From an uncultured Collinsella sp. (GTDB taxonomy: Bacteria > Actinomycetota > Coriobacteriia > Coriobacteriales > Coriobacteriaceae), in contig CAAEOW010000110.1 in the NCBI GenBank assembly GCA_900757705.1, positions 1 through 22,553 on the forward strand: a DNA stretch of 22,553 nucleotides. The letters are read 5' to 3'. A model generated the notes under the pieces. The model saw only the letters and a program-made list of their open reading frames with translations. It ran no database searches and was not told where the DNA came from. How positions within the stretch are numbered: position 1 is the stretch's first letter; each line of letters opens with the position of its first letter. A program made the position numbers and the translations under genes. Below are positions 14,589 to 21,911 of this stretch, in pieces.

Positions 14589-15158
14589 ATGAATGAGATT
14601 TCCAACATACATGCGTTTGAGGACGAGGATTTTCTGCACGCTTGCTTCGTGTGGGGGATGGTCGTGCTTGGCGCATTTGCTGTGTGCCTGGTGCCGGTGT
14701 TTATGCTGCTGGGCGGGCCCGCGGACTTGGATGCGGTTGAAGCGGGCAGCTGGATGGCTGTCGTGGGCTGGATAGTCGGCTTGGCCGCGGTTTCGGCGGC
14801 GTCATTTGCCGTGCACGAGCTGGTGCACGCGGTGTTCTTTAAGCTGCTGGCGCCTGCGGGTGCGCATGTGACCTTTGGGGCGAATCGCGAGACGGCGATG
14901 ATCTACGCCTGCGCCGAGGACGTTGTGTATTCGCGCCGGCGGTACATGGCGGTTTGCCTGGCGCCGACGGTTGTTTTGACGGCGGCGTTTGCCTTGGGGT
15001 TTGCATGCTCGGGTTATCCGCTGCTGTGCTACTTGGCAGCTGGTCTGCACTTGTCGGGCTGTGTGGGCGACTGGTATTACGTGCGGACCATCCTGCGCGA
15101 CCGCCGCATTGTCGCCTGTGAGGACACATCCTTTGGCGTGCGCTTTTTCGCAAGGTAG
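14589..15158 (+). CDS. DUF3267 putative zinc metalloprotease, membrane protein
   Basis: This 189-residue protein has about four hydrophobic segments and the zincin motif HELVH at residues 76-80 at the end of a membrane helix, the hallmark of DUF3267. Later HLSGCVGDWYYV matches the conserved Gly-Asp of the family and could give the third metal ligand. Members resemble site-2-type intramembrane proteases, but substrates are unknown. The SD is weak. A TATCCT (14575-14580) lies just before the ATG, suggesting a short or leaderless transcript. Divergent from the MetRS-like gene and followed by queH after 61 nt. Confidence 0.85.
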   Translation: MNEISNIHAFEDEDFLHACFVWGMVVLGAFAVCLVPVFMLLGGPADLDAVEAGSWMAVVGWIVGLAAVSAASFAVHELVHAVFFKLLAPAGAHVTFGANRETAMIYACAEDVVYSRRRYMAVCLAPTVVLTAAFALGFACSGYPLLCYLAAGLHLSGCVGDWYYVRTILRDRRIVACEDTSFGVRFFAR

Positions 15159-15167
15159 TCTTTTTGG

Positions 15168-15200
15168 ATGATTTTTCTGGGACGGGGATTAAAAAATCAT
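15168..15200 (+). other. AT-rich hairpin in the queH leader
   Basis: ATGATTTTT (15168-15176) is the exact reverse complement of AAAAATCAT (15192-15200), with a G-rich 15-nt loop. It lies just before the queH SD (15205-15213). It may be a weak terminator of the DUF3267 transcript or a leader element. The preQ1 aptamer sequence is not matched. Confidence 0.45.
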
Positions 15201-15219
15201 TGCAGGGGAGGAGATGCTG

Positions 15220-15795
15220 ATGAAGCCGTTGTTGTTGCACGCCTGCTGTGCGCCGTGCTCGCTTGAGCCGGTCCGTCTGCTGCGCGAGGAAGGGTTTGAG
15301 CCCACGATTTGCTGGACCAACCCCAATATTCAACCGCGCGATGAATGGCAGCGGCGCTTGGACGAGCTGCGCCGGTGGTGTGCCGATGGCGACATCGAGC
15401 TTATCGAGGCAGGCGAGGACCGCGAGCGCTGGGAGGCCGGTGTGGCCCCGTTGGGCGCCGATCGACCCCGTCGCTGTCGTGCGTGCTATGCCTTGCGCTT
15501 GGCCGAAGCGTGCCGCGTGGCCCAGGATCGCGGGTTCGAATATGTGGGTACGACGCTCGCCGTCTCGCCGTATCAGCTGTTCGACACCTGCAATGATGTT
15601 TTGGAGCGTCTGGCTGCCGCCCGCGGTCTCACCCCGGTGATTCGCGATTTTCGCCCGTATTATCCCGAGGCTACGCGCCGTTCGCGTGAGCTGGGCATGT
15701 ATCGGCAGAATTACTGCGGCTGCCGTTTCTCGGCGGTCGAGGCGGCCATGGATCGCGCCCGCATCCGCGACGAGCGCAAAGCCGCCAAAAAGTAG
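15220..15795 (+). CDS. queH: Epoxyqueuosine reductase QueH
   Basis: QueH reduces epoxyqueuosine to queuosine in tRNA, the last step of queuosine synthesis. The 191-residue protein has the family's metal and iron-sulfur ligands: HACCAPC at the N-terminus, RRCRACYALRL in the middle and NYCGC near the end, plus NPNIQPRDEWQRR. The ATG at 15220 has GGGGAGGAG 6 nt upstream; the ATG at 15214 touches the SD and is less likely. The C-terminus is Lys/Arg-rich. High-GC codon use is unlike the following arginine island. Its pathway partner queA begins at 21912, on the other side of that island. Confidence 0.93.
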   Translation: MKPLLLHACCAPCSLEPVRLLREEGFEPTICWTNPNIQPRDEWQRRLDELRRWCADGDIELIEAGEDRERWEAGVAPLGADRPRRCRACYALRLAEACRVAQDRGFEYVGTTLAVSPYQLFDTCNDVLERLAAARGLTPVIRDFRPYYPEATRRSRELGMYRQNYCGCRFSAVEAAMDRARIRDERKAAKK

Positions 15796-15855
15796 TTCAT
15801 TTGGGCTGGGACTTTGAGCTGTCTGCGCGGTACGGTCGTTTTTGGGAAAGTCGAT

Positions 15856-16512
15856 TTAATTAAGCGTGTGATCGTGGCTCGCTTGATACCAAACGACGAC
15901 TCCTATGATTCTAATCCTCCGTTTGTTAAACATCAGATCCGGACTTGCTGTTGCATATGAATGGGACGACAGCACAATCATGTCGTTTCCTTCTGCAAAT
16001 CGCCTAATTACCGGTGTTTTACCGTCTGTGAGCGCCAATACAGCACAGCCGTTCCAAGGCTTTGCGGTGGTATCGACAAGTAGTAAGCTGCCGGGAGGGT
16101 AAATGCGGGACATTTCGTCGCCTTTGATTTTAACGAAAACGCTATGTGGGTGACGTTTGGCTACGTCTACAGGCGCGCAAGCATTTTGTTGGCCGTGCGT
16201 GATGCGGCGCTTTTGCGATTCGATATCGATGACGGGAAATGTGCCCTCCATTTCGTGGATAGCAGGGTCTTCGTCGGTGACGATTCTTTTATTTGCGAGC
16301 TTTACAGCCAAACCGTTTTCCTCGCCAACAAGTTCATCGCGGGTGCAACCGAAGAGCGCTTGTAACTTTTCAATATAGCGCTCACGGGGGGCATACCGAC
16401 TTTTTTCCCAACGACAAACGGTCTCTTTAGATACCCCCAACATCTCTGCAAGTTGCGCCTGACCAAGATGCTCCATGGTGCGGAGTTTACGAATATTTGC
16501 CCCGAAGCCCAT
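15856..16512 (-). CDS. XRE-family regulator with degenerate S24 (LexA/CI-like) domain
   Basis: This 218-residue regulator has an N-terminal helix-turn-helix of the Cro/CI type (about residues 6-58, QAQLAEMLGVSKETVCRWE) and a C-terminal S24-like beta domain (about 120-210). The usual GDSM serine is Glu here (GDEM, 131-134) and the catalytic Lys position reads IRRF (169-172). It should therefore not self-cleave and may instead dimerise or sense a ligand. The ATG at 16512 lies 2 nt after the stop of the arginine deiminase paralogue, with AGAGG upstream inside that gene, so translation is probably coupled. An ATG at 16545 would add 11 residues. It is likely to control the adjacent arginine genes. 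Confidence 0.88.
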   Translation of the reverse strand: MGFGANIRKLRTMEHLGQAQLAEMLGVSKETVCRWEKSRYAPRERYIEKLQALFGCTRDELVGEENGLAVKLANKRIVTDEDPAIHEMEGTFPVIDIESQKRRITHGQQNACAPVDVAKRHPHSVFVKIKGDEMSRIYPPGSLLLVDTTAKPWNGCAVLALTDGKTPVIRRFAEGNDMIVLSSHSYATASPDLMFNKRRIRIIGVVVWYQASHDHTLN

Positions 16513-16514
16513 GG

Positions 16515-17765
16515 CTATAGATCCTCTCGCCACAGAGGGAGGCATAGACAGTTTGTGCCACCATAGCCTTTGGTGAGCTCGTCAATGGATAGCGGGAATA
16601 ATTCCATTCCTGCTTTCTCAAGCGCTTCGTTGGTCCAAACGTTTTCTTCATATACGCATAGTTTTCCTGGCGAGAGCGCAAGGATAGACGTTGCGTTGTT
16701 CCGGCGTTCTCTTTCGTAGGCGGTTTGATTCCCGCCTCCGCAGTCAATCACTTTTATTGGTTCGCAACAGGCTGCAGAGAGTATTTCCGGAATCGTGCGA
16801 TCGATAGGAGTGATCGTAAGGCCCCTTCCGGATCGTTTTAGTTGAATGCTGTATGCATCAACGGCATTGCATATCTCACGATCGATGAGGAACGCGTCGT
16901 GATCAATTCTACTTATGAACGTATCGAGGTGGATACGCAGCCCGTCAGAGGGGACTCGAATCGCAATTAGCTCGGTGGTCTGGAATTTATTTGAGGTCAG
17001 GAGCTCTTTGGCAAGTGACTCGACGGCGGCGGGTTCAGTTCGGTCAGAGATTCCAACTAATATTGTCTTAGCACTGATAACAATAATGTCTCCGCCTTCT
17101 ATATGGTAGCTACTCCTGTTCAAATCACATATTGGAGTTTCTCCCATGATCTTGTGGTGGGTGAATATCTGCCGGTATAAGGCGACCTCACGATCACGCT
17201 CAGGCCAATACATATGATTTAGGATGATGCCGTCTCCGACTACCACAGCAGGATCACGAGTGAAAAAAAGCGTGTTGAGGGGATTGACCAAGAGCGAGGC
17301 GGGATCAAATTGCTCGTGCACGAGCGCCCGTAGTGTTTCCGACTGGTTTGAACATAGCTCAGTGTCTCCAAAGCGAATGCCGTTAAGTACTATATTCACC
17401 AATTCCTGGGTGTTCTTAGCGTTCTCAAACAGCTGGGTTATTGCCTCGAGGAACTCTCTGCCTGTTGCCCCGCTGCAACGGAGGTAGTCATCAATAAAAT
17501 ATTTAAGTGATTGGGGCTCAGTTTCAAGTGAGTCTTCGAGAAGGTCCCTAATTTCAATGGTTTCTACGCCATGCTTCTCAAGCAATTGAACCATGGAATC
17601 GTGCTCATACATTGCTTTGTCGAGGTCAAAACGACCGCTCCATTTTCGCAGGGAGAAAACTTGGCTGAAGTCGGCATCAGGGTAGTTTTGTGTTTCAGCT
17701 CCTGGTCGATGGACAAGTACGGCTTTTAAATGACCGATTTCATTTGTTATGTGTATGCCTTGCAT
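16515..17765 (-). CDS. Divergent arginine deiminase paralogue
   Basis: This 416-residue protein belongs to the arginine deiminase family, which hydrolyses arginine to citrulline and ammonia. It keeps FTRDP (D171), HIEGGD (E223, D226), HLD (H279, D281) and C406, which match the catalytic set. It departs from ADI consensus around the active-site Cys: KGYGGTNC replaces RGRGGPRC, so the arginine five residues before Cys is Tyr401, and YEEN replaces Y-x-RN. Activity or specificity may therefore differ. The ATG at 17765 has AGGAGA 6 nt upstream. It is divergent from the transporter-arcA-arcB operon and co-transcribed with the regulator. GC is low (24 of 60 bases in 17041-17100), unlike the flanks. 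Confidence 0.87.
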   Translation of the reverse strand: MQGIHITNEIGHLKAVLVHRPGAETQNYPDADFSQVFSLRKWSGRFDLDKAMYEHDSMVQLLEKHGVETIEIRDLLEDSLETEPQSLKYFIDDYLRCSGATGREFLEAITQLFENAKNTQELVNIVLNGIRFGDTELCSNQSETLRALVHEQFDPASLLVNPLNTLFFTRDPAVVVGDGIILNHMYWPERDREVALYRQIFTHHKIMGETPICDLNRSSYHIEGGDIIVISAKTILVGISDRTEPAAVESLAKELLTSNKFQTTELIAIRVPSDGLRIHLDTFISRIDHDAFLIDREICNAVDAYSIQLKRSGRGLTITPIDRTIPEILSAACCEPIKVIDCGGGNQTAYERERRNNATSILALSPGKLCVYEENVWTNEALEKAGMELFPLSIDELTKGYGGTNCLCLPLWREDL

Positions 17766-17790
17766 GTCTGTCTCCTGTCCTGCTGGTTTT

Positions 17791-17796
17791 TATATA
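17791..17796 (-). promoter_or_regulatory. Candidate -10 of the deiminase paralogue/regulator operon
   Basis: TATATA on the minus strand lies 25 nt before the ATG at 17765. No good -35 is visible upstream. Low confidence. Confidence 0.3.
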
Positions 17797-17847
17797 AGGC
17801 TAAGGCAGGTTCCTTGTTGTGTTGCGGAAAAGTTAAAAGACGTATGT

Positions 17848-17955
17848 AATTGACAAATAACATCAATTTTAAATATCAGATTGATTAATAACGTCACTTT
17901 AGCTGCCGTTCATAGGTGAAAAGCGACACGATAGCGATGGTTGGCCGACCACCGC
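17848..17955 (+). promoter_or_regulatory. Promoter/operator region of the arginine operon
   Basis: A -35 TTGACA (17850-17855) is followed 18 bp later by TATCAG (17874-17879). The -35 lies inside the dyad ATTGA-N9-TCAAT (17849-17867), and ATCA-GAT-TGAT (17875-17885) is a second dyad over the -10. Downstream, 17934-17955 is a 22-bp near-perfect inverted repeat around TGGTTGGCCGACCA. These are good operator candidates for the neighbouring XRE regulator or an ArgR. The 253-bp gap between the divergent genes holds no gene. Confidence 0.5.
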
Positions 17956-18018
17956 TGAGCAACCTCATACATTTATGGTGCCAGCTGGATAGATGGGAAA
18001 AGGAATGAAGGAGGAGAT

Positions 18019-19461
18019 ATGGCAGCGGAAAGTTCGAAAGGCATCAAGCAGTTCAAGGTCCCGCACGTATATGCGATCATCTTTGCACTTATGGTCATCT
18101 TCGCTGTTCTCACGTGGATTGTTCCCTCTGGGTCCTATCAGCGTCAGGAGGTGAACGGTCGTGAAGTCACTGTCGCAGGTACGTATGAGCAGAGTGAAAA
18201 GACATATATTGACGAGGAAACCGGGGATGAAGTAGATCTCAGACAAGGTGTCTTCGATGTTCTTCAGGCTCCAACGCGCGGTATACAAGAGGCAATTGAG
18301 GTCGTTGCATTCATCTTGATTGTGGGCGGTTCGTTTCAGGTTATTACTAAAACGGGCGCTATCACGAGCGGAATGGGTCGTGTCGTTCGCCGCTTTAAGA
18401 ACAAAGACATTCTAATTATTCCTATTGCGATGGTTCTCTTTGCATTGGGCGGAACGAGCTTTGGCATGGCGGAAGAAACTCTCCCGTTCTTTGCGATCTT
18501 CATGCCAATTATGATGGCTATGGGCTTCGACTCGATGACGGCGTTCATGGTCGTGTTCGTTGGAGCGCGCACGGGTTACATCGCCTCAACGATTAATCCG
18601 TTTAATGTTCTCATTGCGCAAGGTATTCTTGGTATTCAGGGCAACCCCCAGCTGTGGCTGCGTATGATTGCCTGGGTTGTTTTGACCGCCGTTGCAATTA
18701 CTTGGGTTGTCCTCTATGCACGAAGGGTAAAGAAGAATCCTGAGTCATCGATCACATTTGAGGATGATATCGCCAAGAAAGTCGAGTTCGCTGCCGATGA
18801 ATCTGCCCTTGATGCGGAATTTACGGGTCGTCAAAAAGGCGTGCTTGCGGTATTTATCGCTGGAATGTGCCTTATCATCTGGGGACTTGTGACCCAGGGC
18901 TGGTATATGAACGAGATTTCTGCGGTCTTTTTGGCCATGGGCTTGTTGGCTGGTGTTATTGCGGGCTTTAGTCAGGACGTCATCGCTCAGGAATTTGTTG
19001 CGGGTATCGCTGACTTTGCTTTCTCGGCAATTGTCGTTGGACTTGCGCGTGGCATCCTTGTCATTGCCTCTGACGGCATGATCATCGATACCATCCTCAA
19101 TGCGCTCGCCACTGGTCTGGGCGGCATCCCGGCGGTTCTCTTTACTACGCTTCTTTATGCGGTTGAGAACCTCCTGGCGATCCTGGTTCCCAGCTCATCT
19201 GGCCTTGCAGCACTGACCGCTCCCATTTTTGGACCTTTGACCGAACTCATGGGCCTTAATCCCGAGGCTGCCGTGTGGGCTCTCTCCATGGGTAGCGCGA
19301 CGATGTCTTTGATCTGTCCTACTAGCGCCATTCTTGTAGCGGGTTTGGGCGTGTGCAAGATCAAGCTTGGCCAGTGGTGGAAGACCGTTTGGAAATTCTT
19401 CTTGGTCGTGTCGCTCATCAATATCGTATTCGTAGCAATCTCGGGACTTATTGCCCTGTAG
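18019..19461 (+). CDS. YfcC-family transporter, probable arginine/ornithine antiporter
   Basis: This 480-residue membrane protein has about 11-12 helices and a polar insert near residues 45-75. Family marks include WIVPSGSY near the N-terminus, GGTSFGMAEETLPF, ASTINPFN and VPSSSGLAALTAP. YfcC proteins include the ArcD-type antiporters of streptococcal arginine deiminase operons, which bring in arginine and release ornithine. The position just before arcA and arcB supports that role here; direct substrate proof is lacking. AAGGAGGAG lies 5 nt before the ATG. The arcA gene follows after 28 nt. Confidence 0.88.
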   Translation: MAAESSKGIKQFKVPHVYAIIFALMVIFAVLTWIVPSGSYQRQEVNGREVTVAGTYEQSEKTYIDEETGDEVDLRQGVFDVLQAPTRGIQEAIEVVAFILIVGGSFQVITKTGAITSGMGRVVRRFKNKDILIIPIAMVLFALGGTSFGMAEETLPFFAIFMPIMMAMGFDSMTAFMVVFVGARTGYIASTINPFNVLIAQGILGIQGNPQLWLRMIAWVVLTAVAITWVVLYARRVKKNPESSITFEDDIAKKVEFAADESALDAEFTGRQKGVLAVFIAGMCLIIWGLVTQGWYMNEISAVFLAMGLLAGVIAGFSQDVIAQEFVAGIADFAFSAIVVGLARGILVIASDGMIIDTILNALATGLGGIPAVLFTTLLYAVENLLAILVPSSSGLAALTAPIFGPLTELMGLNPEAAVWALSMGSATMSLICPTSAILVAGLGVCKIKLGQWWKTVWKFFLVVSLINIVFVAISGLIAL

Positions 19462-19489
19462 GTTTCATGGCTGAAATGGAGTAACAGGA

Positions 19490-20734
19490 ATGCCTAAAGG
19501 ACTGAATGTACACAGCGAGATTGGTAAGCTCAAGAAAGTTGTGCTTCACCGCCCCGGTCGTGACCTTGTGAACGTAAAGGCAGAAGAGTTCGAGGATGTC
19601 TGGATTCACGACTGTTTCTATCTTGATGTGGCTCAAAAGGAGCATGATGCCTTTGCGGATCTTCTGAGGAGCGAAGGTGTTGAAGTTCTCTATATGGAGA
19701 AACTCGTTGCTGAAGCGCTGGATGCATGCCCCTCGGCTCGCGCTGAGTTTACCGATACATTTATGGCTGAGAGCGGAATTGTCAATCCTATGCTTGAGCA
19801 GGCTGTTCGTGAAAAGCTCGACGCTATTTCAGATTCGTATCAGTTTGTACTTGAGGCTATGGGGGGGTATCGTTATCGTGACCTTGAGCTGCCTCGCGTC
19901 TCGACTACGCTTAGCATGATGGATAATGAGGATGCGAAGCCCGATGATTTGGTGTTGAAGCCTCTTCCGAGTTCATATTTCTCTCGCGATCCTCTTGCTT
20001 CTGTGGGCAAAGGCGTTCTGCTTCACCATATGTATTGGAAACAGCGAGATCGTGAAGTGCCCTTCTATGAAGCGATTTTCAAATACCATCCCGATTATGC
20101 AGGGACTCCGATTTGGTACGACCATAAGAATCCCTGGCATATCGAGGGCGGTGATGTGCTTAACATTAACGCTCATACCTTGGCTATTGGAATTAGCCAG
20201 CGAACTGAGGCGGCTGCGATTGAGGAGCTTGCAAAGAATTTGTTCTGGGGATCTGGGAATTCTGAGATCGATACCGTTTACGCTATTAAAATCCCCAACG
20301 GCTATGCTTACATGCATCTTGACACCGTTTGCACCATGGTGGATTTCGATAAGTTTACAGTTTATCCCGGTATTTTTGAGACCCTTCGTGTTTATCGTCT
20401 GACTCGTGGTGACTCTGAGGGAATGGTCGCTGTTCAAGAGATTGATGACACGCTTGAGCATATTCTTGAAATGGCTACTGGCGTGGAGAAGGTGCAGCTT
20501 ATTGAGTGCGGTGCCGGCGATATGGTTGAGGCGTCTCGCGAGCAGTGGAACGACGGGTCGAACACTCTTGCCGTTGCTCCTGGTAAAGTCTGTGTTTACG
20601 AGCGCAATGTTGTCACAAATGATGAGCTCTACAAGAACGGTTTGGAACTTTTGGTCGTTCCCTCCGAGGAACTGTCCCGCGGTCGTGGCGGCCCGCGCTG
20701 CATGAGCATGCCCTTCTGGCGCGAAGATATTTAG
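19490..20734 (+). CDS. arcA: Arginine deiminase ArcA
   Basis: ArcA hydrolyses L-arginine to L-citrulline and ammonia, the first step of the arginine deiminase pathway. The protein is 414 residues, full family length. Catalytic motifs are FSRDP, HIEGGD, HLDT and the canonical C-terminal RGRGGPRCMSMP with Cys404 and Arg399. The loop before the first Asp reads PLPSSYFSRD, where many family members have Asn in place of the second Ser. It is 28 nt after the transporter and 32 nt before the arcB start. GC is lower than in the flanking genes. Confidence 0.95.
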   Translation: MPKGLNVHSEIGKLKKVVLHRPGRDLVNVKAEEFEDVWIHDCFYLDVAQKEHDAFADLLRSEGVEVLYMEKLVAEALDACPSARAEFTDTFMAESGIVNPMLEQAVREKLDAISDSYQFVLEAMGGYRYRDLELPRVSTTLSMMDNEDAKPDDLVLKPLPSSYFSRDPLASVGKGVLLHHMYWKQRDREVPFYEAIFKYHPDYAGTPIWYDHKNPWHIEGGDVLNINAHTLAIGISQRTEAAAIEELAKNLFWGSGNSEIDTVYAIKIPNGYAYMHLDTVCTMVDFDKFTVYPGIFETLRVYRLTRGDSEGMVAVQEIDDTLEHILEMATGVEKVQLIECGAGDMVEASREQWNDGSNTLAVAPGKVCVYERNVVTNDELYKNGLELLVVPSEELSRGRGGPRCMSMPFWREDI

Positions 20735-20766
20735 TTGCAAATCCACTGTGATAGGAGATGGCGAAT

Positions 20767-21777
20767 ATGGGTGTTAATATCGCTGGTCGCAGTTTTCTGA
20801 AGCTGCTTGATTACACGACGGAAGAGATTGAGTATCTGCTTGAGCTTTCTGCTAACTTCAAAAGCATGAAGCGTGCCGGTGTTCCGCATAAATACCTTGA
20901 AGGCAAGAATATTGTTTTGCTATTTGAGAAGACTTCCACGCGTACTCGCTGCGCCTTCGAAGTTGGTGCACTTGACCTTGGCATGGGTGTAACTTATTTG
21001 GATCCGGGCTCGTCCCAGATGGGCAAAAAGGAGTCGATTGAGGACACGGCTCGCGTCCTTGGCCGCATGTATGACGGAATTGAATACCGCGGCTTTGAAC
21101 AGGCGAAGGTTGAGGAGCTTGCTGCAAAAGCTGGGGTTCCCGTTTGGAATGGGCTGACTACTGAATTCCACCCGACTCAAGTGCTTGCCGATATTCTGAC
21201 CATGCGTGAAGAGTTTGGAGAGATTAAGGGCAGGAAACTTACATTTTTTGGTAAGGCGGCCGGAAACGTCGCCGATTCGCTCATGGTCATTTGCGCTAAG
21301 CTCGGCATTAACTACTGTTCTTGCGGCCCAATCGGGGGAAATTCGGAGGGGGCTACATCCTATGATCCTGAACTCCTTGCAGAATGTAGTCGTATTGCGG
21401 CCGAGCATGGATCGACGATTACCATTACAGAGGATATTGAGGAAGGCGCTCGTGATGCCGATGTAATTTACACGGATGTTTGGGTTGGCATGGGTCAGCC
21501 CGCAGAGCTGTGGGAAAGCCGCATTAAGCTCATGTCGCCGTATCGTGTGACCGCTGAGGTGATGTCTATGGCAAAGCCCGAGGCAATTTTCCTCCACTGC
21601 CTTCCGAGCTTTCACGATACTAATACTACTGTTGGTGCCGAAATTGCTGAGAAGTTTGGAGTCACCGAAATGGAAGTCACGGACGAGGTTTTTGAGTCCG
21701 ATAAGTCTCGTGTTTTCCAAGAAGCGGAGAATCGCATGCATACGATTAAGGCGGTGATGTACGCAACGCTTAAGTAG
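20767..21777 (+). CDS. arcB: Ornithine carbamoyltransferase, catabolic
   Basis: The enzyme converts citrulline and phosphate to ornithine and carbamoyl phosphate in the catabolic direction. The 336-residue protein has STRTRCAFE (carbamoyl-phosphate loop, from residue 57), FHPTQ and HCLPSFHD, plus the DPGSSQMGKKES loop. The ATG at 20767 gives the typical family start MGVNIAGRSFLKLLD with AGGAG 9 nt upstream; the ATG at 20758 has its SD directly abutting and is less likely. Carbamate kinase (arcC), the usual next gene, is missing; queA follows instead. It could also serve arginine synthesis, but context favours the catabolic role. Confidence 0.94.
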   Translation: MGVNIAGRSFLKLLDYTTEEIEYLLELSANFKSMKRAGVPHKYLEGKNIVLLFEKTSTRTRCAFEVGALDLGMGVTYLDPGSSQMGKKESIEDTARVLGRMYDGIEYRGFEQAKVEELAAKAGVPVWNGLTTEFHPTQVLADILTMREEFGEIKGRKLTFFGKAAGNVADSLMVICAKLGINYCSCGPIGGNSEGATSYDPELLAECSRIAAEHGSTITITEDIEEGARDADVIYTDVWVGMGQPAELWESRIKLMSPYRVTAEVMSMAKPEAIFLHCLPSFHDTNTTVGAEIAEKFGVTEMEVTDEVFESDKSRVFQEAENRMHTIKAVMYATLK

Positions 21778-21862
21778 CGGGGCGTTGAGAAAACAGTCGC
21801 AAATCTGTTTGCCATACTATATTTCTCTCAACAAGCTGATAGGATACAGGGGAGAATGATGC

Positions 21863-21893
21863 GCGCGTCAGTCGATTTTTTCGACTGACGCGC
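21863..21893. terminator. Perfect 13-bp hairpin between arcB and queA
   Basis: GCGCGTCAGTCGA (21863-21875) and TCGACTGACGCGC (21881-21893) are exact complements with a TTTTT loop. TTTG follows on the plus strand, a short T-tract, so it may terminate the arc operon. Its end is only 18 nt before the queA ATG, so it may also act in the queA leader. Confidence 0.6.
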
Positions 21894-21911
21894 TTTGTGA
21901 AAGAGGCAAAG

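Noticed and set aside
15160..15213. Possible preQ1 riboswitch before queH
   Set aside because: The A-run and small hairpin superficially resemble class I, but the conserved preQ1 loop sequence and the A-rich tail pairing pattern are not present.
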